DNA of 64,000 nt, taken from the NCBI RefSeq assembly GCF_001411555.2, contig NC_049908.1:27008724-27072723 (forward strand), written 5' to 3'. Below the pieces are notes generated by a model. It saw only the letters and a program-made list of their open reading frames with translations. It searched no databases and had not been told where the DNA came from. Positions 56,501 through 64,000 of this stretch are shown one piece after another. Numbering within the stretch: position 1 is the first letter of the stretch; every line of letters starts with the position of its first letter. Made by a program: the position numbers and the translations under genes. This DNA comes from Juglans regia. Lineage: Eukaryota; Streptophyta; Magnoliopsida; Fagales; Juglandaceae.

Positions 56501-57781
56501 CCACCACATTCAAAGTGCAGACACTTATAGATTAGAGGTTTGCACACTGGCAAGTCAGCAACTTGATTGATGAGCATACTAAATCCTAGAATATGACTGT
56601 TTTGAGGAATATGTTCACAGAAGAAGACATAATTACCATTTGTAAGACACCTATCAATTGGAGTGGTAATCCAGATAAACTTATTTGGAGGTGTACTAAA
56701 GATGGACTGTTTATTGTCAAAAGTGCCTACCATTTATTGGGCACAATGACACAGAATTCAGTGGGTCAAACTTCAGCTCAATCCAATCAAAAGGAAGTCT
56801 GGTCCAAAATCTGGAAATTAAAGACCCCAAGTGTTGTCAGGTTGTTTCTATGGAAGGCTAGCCATGAATCCCTACCAACTAACCTCAACCTCAGGAAGAG
56901 GAAAATCAAGGAAGACTCAGTATGCCCTGTTTGTAGCTTGGAGCCAAAATCTATTTTGCATGCCTTATGGTCGTGTTCTTCAGTGCAGGATGTATGGGTT
57001 GTTTGTTCTATGAGACTTTAGAAAGTGAAGATTAGCTTTAGATCATTCAAAGAGGTAGTGGAGCATGTGTTATTAACTCTCAGTGAGGATGATATAGAAT
57101 CATTTGCCTGCACAGCCTACCATGTGTGGAAGAGAAGAAATGTCTTATGTTTGAAGAGAAATTTGAGAACCCTTCAAGGGTGGCTCAATCAGCTTTACAA
57201 ATGTCTAAGGAATTTAAAGAGGCCAATGACAGTAAACAAACTGATGTGGAACCTGTAAGCTCAATTGGGACAGAAACCTGGAGGCCCCCTCCTATGAATG
57301 TCTACAAGGTCAATTGGGATGCCTCTGTTGATTGAGTAAGCTGTAGAATGAGGGTAGGTGTGGTGGTCAGAAATTGGGAGGGGTGTGTAATAGCAACTCT
57401 GAGATCCTCAAGGAGTTTGTTCCCCAATGCTAAACTTGCAGAGGTAGTGGTTGCTCTCTGAGCAGTCCTTTTTTTGCAAACAATTAGGAATTTCAAGATT
57501 ATTGATGAAGAGGATGCTCTCAATGTGGTTAATAATCTCAACAAAGAGAGGATTGGAGCACAGTAGGTCTGATCATTCAAGACATTAAATCTGAACTCAA
57601 GAGTTTGCCTTACTGGTTTGCCCAGTATATCTCTAGGAAATCCAATTGTATTACTCATTGCTTAGCTAAAGATGTATTAAAACTCTTTGAGGAGAGCATT
57701 TCTATGGAGGGAGTCCCTCCTTGTATCCAACATTTGCTAACTTAATGATGAAGGTTTGATTACTCAAAAAAAAAAAAAAAA
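53584..57781 (+). mobile_element. Degenerate L1-type LINE, ORF2 only
   Basis: The endonuclease begins at about 53645 (MKLLCWNCRGLGN) and continues through WLCMGDFNEIL and 'FNSEHSPLL'. The reverse transcriptase follows: 'PLSPPGLDGFSAG' near 55010, MKLDMSKAYDRIEWPFLEV near 55390, KGLRQGDPL near 55570 and the catalytic FADD (HLFFADDSLLF) near 55720. A zf-RVT region lies at 56590-57020 and an RNase H remnant (VNWDASVD) near 57310. A poly(A) tail is at 57766-57781. In-frame stops near 53750, 54565, 55040 and 56080 and several frame shifts show it is dead. ORF1 is absent, so the copy starts just before ORF2. Confidence 0.92.
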
Positions 57782-58211
57782 GTAATGGTAGATACAGTTT
57801 TAGGGTGTGCAAACCCAGTGCATTCTCTTTAAAAAGAAGTGAGATCCACGTTAAAAAATATTTTTTTCTTCATGAGGGTTTCAGATTTATCTATTTTTTT
57901 CTAAAATAAATATGCAAGGTTTACCCACCCTAAGATTATAAATATTATTTCTTACTTAGAATATTATATATACATATACTTTTGTCTAACAAGGTTTATA
58001 TATATTGATCAAGTGAACCACCTGCATCCTGATCAAGGTACTCATCCTGAGGGTGCTGCTCTAAACAATTATCCCTTATATATATCTTCGTCGTACCTAA
58101 GGGTTGCCACAGAACCATGAGCCTTGATAAACATGTGCCATCAGGTACAAGACCTGGCCAAAGAGGGCAATTCTGAGTGAAGCTATACCCATGTCATGAA
58201 CTTGATATGTA

Positions 58212-58572
58212 GGACTTATTTGAAAATAGATCTCATCTCAAAATTATTATCTCATATTATCTCATTTCATCTCATCTCCTTCCTAAGTATATATAATTTA
58301 AATACAAATATTTTCAAACTAATCATTACAACTTTTTCAAACTTTCAAACAAAAAATAAAAAACTATTCAATTTTTTCAAATTTCTAAATAAAAATAATA
58401 TTATAAAACTATATTTTAACAATATTTCAATTTTATAATATTTTTATTCAATTTTTTTTCTCTCCTTTTCCAAAACTAAAAAATACGTATTCAACTCAAA
58501 TTATCTCATTATTATTTATAAACTATCTTATTGCTATTTATAAAATTCGCATTTCATCTTACTTTTCAAACA
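58212..58572. repeat. AT-rich dispersed repeat, family 2, long copy
   Basis: The block begins 'atctcatctcaaaattatta', continues 'tctcatttcatctcatctcc' and 'acaactttttcaaactttca', and ends 'catttcatcttacttttcaa'. It is the reverse orientation of copies 2 and 3, with an extended right end. It is noncoding. Confidence 0.6.
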
Positions 58573-59467
58573 AATGTAATGGCCGGGTTGTTATATATCG
58601 AGGGACCGATATATATGCATGCACACGCGTGCATGCATGCCTGCCGTGAGATGACAACTACGTATATTGTCGGTCGAACACATTCATAAAGGGATGGAGG
58701 GGCTGAAGTTGAAAGATGGGGACTAGAAGTGGGGACATTGCGTGCCTTGTTTAATGCTTTTTAAGATCTGTTGTTATTTTCTTGTACGTTTACTTGCATG
58801 CTTTGTATCGTTCATCTATGAATGCTTGAGGACCAGAACTTCATTTTTTAGGTTTTTTCGGTGTCGTAATCACAACAAACAAAAAAACAAAACCGATTCC
58901 TTCTTACAATTACGTTCAGTTCTCGAAACTTCTAAGATATAACTAAAAAAGGAAAAATCTATTCTTTCAGTAAGATCTATCGCCGACGGCTCTGTTAGAA
59001 TTTTTTAGTATTACTTAACGATTAAAAAAATATTTTTTAATAATATTGTGATTTTTTATTTTTTTAAAAAAATATTTAAAAGTATTAAAAATATATATAT
59101 AAAAAAAATATTAATGAAACTAACGGTAACTCCCGCTCGCTGGAAGCGGCGGCTGTAGAGCCACCCAACGTCTAAAAAATAACCCTTTGTTGAGTTTGCT
59201 TCTTTAGATATTTTTTATGTTTGGTTCTCATTAAAATCCTCTCGAATTTCATAACAAATAAAACAATCCTGTGATTCTTCTGGATTTTGAAATCATTTTT
59301 AAAAAAGAGGGGTACTGTTAATAATTATCTTTTTAATCATAATCTTTTTTATTATTTTTAACCTGATATTAAATAATTAGAAAATTATTTATTCTCTTCT
59401 ACTTATTTACATATCATTTAATGTTATATTTGTAAATGATGAATATTATTTTTCTTAATAAAAATAG

Positions 59468-59555
59468 GCAAAAAGAAAAACCACTTGAAGGTGGCCTGAT
59501 GGGAGATCTTTCAACTGCTGCTGCACCCCTTGAAGGTGAAAGTTCAGAATTCTAA
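59468..59555 (+). other. Exon-like frame shared by copies B and C (C copy)
   Basis: The frame follows the same acceptor as the B copy and reads QKEKPLEGGLMGDLSTAAAP, then LEGESSEF and TAA. Two or three residues differ from B. The stop directly after EF may be ancestral, with B having lost it. Confidence 0.3.
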
Positions 59556-59856
59556 AGGTCTACTATAATTTGTCAAGTTTGTTTTATAAGAAATATTTGT
59601 CATAAAAGTAAACTCATAAATTAACGTGACTTATTGTAGTACGTCAAATTATAAATTTACTTTTATTATAAAATAAATTTAATAGATAATATGAAACACG
59701 TCAATTTATGAATTTATCTTTATGTAATATCTTTGTGACTGTAACACTTCTTTACTTATATATCTAAATAACTTGGGTCTTTTTCTCGTGTAAAACTGCT
59801 TGCTAATCAAGTGGCTCATCACTTGACAAAAGGAGCTTTGTGTTTACTTCTTGATG

Positions 59857-59884
59857 TGTGTGTGTGTGTATATATATATATATG
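59857..59884. repeat. (TG)n(TA)n microsatellite
   Basis: A run of TG units passes into TA units just right of the end of the copy C homology. Confidence 0.9.
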
Positions 59885-60222
59885 GAGGATGTACCTTTAA
59901 ACACTCATCATTTTAATTTGTAACTGTTGATGTGTCTGTTTAAACAATGAAATGTTCTGTGTTGTGATAAAATAAAATAAATTAAGTAAATGTCTTACTA
60001 ACTTCACAACAAAATTATAAATAAATGAAATTAGAAAATAATAATTTTCCCATGCACCGCACTGATCTGCAATAAAAATCGATAATTCAGGGGACAATTA
60101 TATAACCAACCTATATCAATAGAAATTCAAACTGAAAACAACAACCCGAGCTCAAATCAAAATCCTAGCTATTATCAAACGTACATACTCCATGAAGTGG
60201 AATAGACATGCTTTTCTTGATT

Positions 60223-60392
60223 GAGTAATGCAACATACAGTCATAAAGTGTACAAATATTATACAGTCATTTTGAAAAAAATTAGACTTTATTATTAAAA
60301 AATTAATTTTTTTCTTGTAGATCTTATATTTATTCTGTTTTTTTAAAGTGATTGCACGACACTTGCATACTCACGACTGCAACTATCATTTA
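60223..60392. mobile_element. MITE family 1, third copy
   Basis: The left end is 'gagtaatgcaacatacagtc' and the right end, on the other strand, is 'gataaatgatagttgcagtc', then 'gtgagtatgcaagtgtcgtg'. The core is AT-rich, of the same size as the other complete copies. Confidence 0.75.
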
Positions 60393-60661
60393 TCTTCTTA
60401 GACATATGAATGGCTTTGAGGACTATCATGTCCACACCCATTACCATTTATTAATTAGGAGAAAAAAAAGACGAATTCCCCAAATGTTAAAAAATAAAAA
60501 CCAAAACCCAAACCAAAAATCATTGATATTAATTCGAAATATAGAAAATCAATTCCCTTGGCAAAGCAAGATGCATTAAATCACCGGATTCTGCAGATGT
60601 GTATGAAATTAGAGTTGGGTTTTGTTATGTGAAAAGTTAAAGTTGGAAGCAAAGAATAAAA

Positions 60662-60754
60662 CCGACCTTAGCTCAGTTGGTAGAGCGGAGGACTGTAGTT
60701 GGTAACACCAAACAGATAATCCTTAGGTCGCTGGTTCGAATCCGGCAGGTCGGA
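60662..60754 (+). tRNA. trnY: tRNA-Tyr (GTA) with a 20-nt intron
   Basis: The acceptor stem CCGACCT (60662-60668) pairs with AGGTCGG (60747-60753), and A is the discriminator base. The D arm is GCTC...GAGC. The anticodon GTA is at 60695-60697, and the anticodon stem GAGGA pairs with TCCTT (60720-60724, one G-T). The T arm carries GGTTCGAATCC. The intron occupies 60699-60718, one base 3' of the anticodon, the standard position in nuclear tRNA-Tyr genes. A TTTTT run at 60768-60772 is a polymerase III terminator. Confidence 0.97.
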
Positions 60755-60767
60755 TTAATTTCTTTCG

Positions 60768-60772
60768 TTTTT
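60768..60772 (+). terminator. Pol III terminator of tRNA-Tyr
   Basis: Five T residues, 13 bases after the mature 3' end. Confidence 0.8.
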
Positions 60773-61052
60773 GTACTGCAAACTTTGCCCTCAACCGTAT
60801 ACCAGATCGAAAGAACAGCCCCAAAAATAACTAGGGTAGTAAAATCCTCCATCTTTTTCCAATTATTTTCTTTTTTAATTTGGATTTGAATTTTAAAATC
60901 TTTACTAATTTTAATAATTGACACATTAATACGTATGATTATATAAGTAAAATTGTAAGAATACATAGCATTTTCCGACCCTATTTGTGTTTACTATGAA
61001 GGCAACTCTGTTTAGAGCTCAAGAACAGAGTAAGTAAATTAAACTCCATCTT

Positions 61053-61918
61053 TAGGGCTGTAAATGAATCAGCCTGTTCGAAAACTCGCTCAATTAAAAT
61101 CGAATCGAACTCGACTCGTGAAATAAAAAAAAAGCTCGTTCTTGAAAGCAGATAGTCACTTGAATTGTAAATGATACACATCCGACAAAACTCGACTCGA
61201 CTAAGGCTCGTTAAGACTCGCTCGTTTATGCTCAAGTCAACTCGTTTGCTCGACTCGATTAAAACTCATTTATATATTGATAAATATATGCATACACCTA
61301 TGTATATATACACACACACACACACATATATATATGTAATAACTAATAATATAAGCATACCACTTTTATAATTAAATATATAACATGTAATCTAATTACT
61401 TATGTCTATATAGTGAATATACTTCATAAATATATTTTATAATTTGTATAATAATTAGTAGATAAAATTTAATAATTTCATATACTAGTATGTGAGAACC
61501 ATATATAAAATAGATATATGTTATCATATTATTTGAATATATGTTATCATATAGTTGGATAAATATCAACTAGTTAGATATTAATTACTTATAAATTTTT
61601 TTAAATTTTATAATTCAATAGAAATTCTACTTGTTAGTTGTATAAATTCAATATTAAATTTTTTATTTATTTATTTTATTAATTATTAAATCTTATTAAA
61701 AAAATAAAAAAAATACACAATTCGAGCTCGACTCGACTCGAACTCGTTTGTGGAACAAGCTTGAACTTGAGCTCGAGTGGAACGTTTAGCTTATCAAGCC
61801 GAGCTCGAACAAAAAATAAAAAAAAAAATCTCGAACTCCAACTCAAGCTCGAGTATTTTGAGTCGAGCCGAGCTCGGCAAGCCAAAGACCGGCTCGGCTC
61901 AAGTTGATTACAGCCCTA
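61053..61918. mobile_element. hAT-type foldback MITE with CTCGACTCG arrays
   Basis: The left end is TAGGGCTGTAAATGAATCAG and the right end, on the other strand, is TAGGGCTGTAATCAACTTGA. These are typical hAT-type ends. Both flanks contain 'ccatctt' (61046-61052 and about 61922-61928), with two or three extra bases at the right. The ends carry repeated CTCGACTCGA and GAGCTCGA words in both orientations. The middle is AT-rich with (AC)n and (AT)n runs. There is no transposase frame. Confidence 0.82.
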
Positions 61919-62207
61919 GGACCATCTTATATCCCAGATCTGGATTCGATTTATTTAGCTATACCTAAAAAGGAGTAGCATTGTTTATGAGCAAAAGCAA
62001 AGCCTGGAATCATGCATGATCCCATTTATACAAGCTTTGGATATTGAAGAGTAAAAGCATCAGTAGACACCATTTAATTTGCTAATAAAGAGCCAGACTC
62101 AACAGAATTATAATTAATTATTCGCGAACTTTGACAACTACAAAACTGTTTGTGGGGCTTCATTGCCAACCTCAAGGTTATAAGGATTTACAGCTCAAAT
62201 ATAAAAC

Positions 62208-63920
62208 TCAAACATATTTTTTCTTCTTGGGTTTTTGGCGGTCATCACCACCTTTGTCCTCTCTCTTTGCCCCACCATTGCGAGATCTCTCTGGTGCCTG
62301 AGACCAAATGAATTGAAATTCCATTAGCTGGTTAACCTGATTATTTGACTTCTTAGAAAGCACTCCGACATCACCCGTGTGAAAATTGGCATAAGCTAGG
62401 TATCATCTTTGGAATAAAGTTAAAAAAAAAAAAAAAAACATTAAACAATACCTCAGCAGAGAATGTCTTCAGTGGGTCTCCACTTCTTTTGAATTTTTTC
62501 TTTGACCCACCGTGGCGAGCAGATTTGGTATTTCCCATTGCAGCCCTAGCAAGCTTGACAAATTTTCTGGCTTCTTGTGTTTTCGGGTCCAATAGGTAGT
62601 CCGGCACATCACGAAGGTGAGGAGCAGGGGGCTTCTTGCTGAGGACCTTGTCATGTTTCAATAGATCTGCTCAACATATGAGTTGAATGTTTGAACCTCA
62701 GACAGTCAGGCAAGAGTTATAAAAATAAATAATGTAGATAATTTCATTACCCAAGTCTCTTGGATTAACTTCAAAATGAGCTTTCAACCTAACCAGGCAC
62801 AAGCAGATCATCAGAAAGAAAAGCAGAACCATAGGGGGAATTAAGAGGATAATGTCTAATCCCTTAAACTAAAGAATGACTGCTCAAATACTAGTTAAAC
62901 CACCGCACCATAGTGAAAACCTGAAATATTTAAAAGTCATGCAAAATACGACCCTCAAGCAGGCCACAAGAAGTCATAGATCTATTTAGCAAGTGATTAG
63001 GCGAAAAGAGAATTCCTAATCTTGAGAAAAGCGCTATTTGGTTTGTACTCACTTTTCAGAATTAAGAATTTCATTCCTCAAATCCTGAGCTCGTGACTCC
63101 CTAACAGCAACTTTTGTCACACTCTTCGCAACATCCTGTAAAAGTCACCATTTACAATCAAATCATTTTTGTATTAATCTCAGATGTGAATCCCTGGACT
63201 TAACCCCCACCCGTGGGATAAGGAATTGGGGAAAAAAAAGAATCAAGAAGTCTTTCTGACAAACTTTCCTCCTCAAAGGGCAGAGAACATGAAGTGATCC
63301 ATGTAACTATACAAAACAAAAGTACAATGAAAAATACAGCAGGAAAACTGTGCTTGTTTGATCTGATGTGCTCAATAAAAGACAAAATATTGAAAAAGAA
63401 ATGAGAGGAAAAAAACAGAAAAGAAAAAGAGGGAAAATGGAGCATGATAGAAAAGAATATGTCCTTTCTTTTCCATTACAAAAAAAAAACTGCTGTCCAA
63501 TGACACTGGAAGAACATTTTCAATACTGTCAACATGTCAATGCTGGAAAACTGATATTGTATAAATCACGGGATAACAGTGAGAAAGAGAAAGAGAGGGG
63601 GGGGACTAGGGTTTCTCTGTGTGTGAGAAAGGTAAATGAATTGGCAATCACCTCAGCTCTGTATCGTAAAGACTCCACTGCATTCTTCGAGAGCAGAGAA
63701 AAGGGAGTTATTAAGTCCGAGTCCTTGTTTTCATCATCCCCTAAAAAAGCTTTTATTTCTTCAAAAATTTCCATCTCATCAGGAGAAACCTGCAAAGGAA
63801 TAGTATTCCTTATCAGAACTCTGTAAGGCAGATAAACTTGCCACATCATCTCATTCCAATCATCATTTTTTTTTTTTATGTCGGGGAACCTCTCCAAGGC
63901 AGGGCCCTTCAGACCCACCC
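62208..63920 (-). CDS. RH16: DEAD-box RNA helicase 16 (DBP9/DDX56 type), 3' part
   Basis: This is the C-terminal part of a nucleolar helicase family needed for large ribosomal subunit assembly. Exons inferred on the minus strand are 63652-63920, 63053-63135, 62751-62788, 62452-62666 and 62208-62297, with GT-AG borders and a continuous frame to TGA at 62208. Visible motifs include KNDDWNEMMWQVYLPYRV, TPFSLLSKNAVESLRYRAE, HFEVNPRDLDLLKHDK and HLRDVPDYLLD, the region after helicase motif VI in this family. The end is a Lys/Arg-rich basic tail (KPKKKK). The 38-bp exon is unusually small but keeps the frame. The helicase core lies beyond the window. A GTGAGT near 63992-63997 may be the donor of the preceding exon. 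A broken piece of the same kind of gene is at 41090-41432. Confidence 0.85.
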
Positions 63921-64000
63921 CTGCAGAGTAATATCAGCAGAAACAGGGAAAATTCTAGCAAGCAATGAGCACTGTTCAAAGATAAAACAACACTCACTTA

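Larger units (their letters stand above)
57782..59840. repeat. Segmental duplication, partial copy C
   Basis: Its left part (57782-58130) matches 25737-26030 of copy A, a part missing from copy B. Its right part (58610-59840) matches 52310-53583 of copy B, including 'gcttgaggaccagaacttc' and the exon-like frame. No SQE coding sequence is present. An AT-rich family 2 repeat (58212-58572) sits between. Confidence 0.85.

Overview
The window looks like nuclear DNA of a woody eudicot. It is AT-rich, its genes have plant-type introns, and more than half of it is transposon debris. The plant calls are firm: a four-exon ACC synthase, two eight-exon squalene epoxidases, an intronless DYW-type PPR gene and an intron-containing tRNA-Tyr. 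Several dispersed AT-rich and foldback repeats look like families I associate with Fagales, especially Juglandaceae (walnut, hickory). That placement is an impression from memory, not a measurement.

Layout. 1-5990: gene-poor, with short repeats, one MITE and a possible LTR remnant. 5998-7872 (-): type II 1-aminocyclopropane-1-carboxylate synthase (ethylene biosynthesis). 7873-16750: intergenic, with AT-rich repeats and a hAT-type foldback element (11124-11796). 16840-17690: GA-rich array of about 140-bp units. 17849-20055: broken Ty1/copia element. 20359-23743 (-): squalene epoxidase copy A. 24260-27300: duplicated promoter-distal flank and a second hAT-type element with an exact 8-bp target-site duplication (TSD). 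27570-35640 (-): two degenerate Ty3/gypsy elements. The first is split by a 2.66-kb LTR-like insertion with a 5-bp TSD. 36070-40985: a SINE, noncoding LTR-type sequence and a MITE. 41090-41432 (-): processed-looking debris of a DEAD-box helicase gene, beside an intact DYW PPR gene (41586-43748, +). 46201-49642 (-): squalene epoxidase copy B. 49970-53583: its duplicated flank, carrying a CACTA element with an array of TTCGAA palindromes. 53584-57781 (+): degenerate L1-type LINE. 57782-59840: a third, partial copy of the flank. 60662-60754 (+): tRNA-Tyr with intron. 61053-61918: third hAT-type element. 62208-63920 (-): 3' part of the DBP9/DDX56-type DEAD-box helicase gene (RH16), which runs off the right edge.

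The two squalene epoxidases both predict 540 residues. By eye they differ at about five positions, and the exon lengths are identical. They therefore look like functional recent duplicates feeding the sterol/triterpenoid pathway. ACC synthase, the PPR protein (organelle RNA editing) and the helicase (ribosome biogenesis) are unrelated neighbours, as usual in plants. I saw no operon-like organisation and no new multi-gene system. The most informative novelty is in the transposons: because copies A, B and C are paralogous, several insertions can be matched to an empty site inside this same window.
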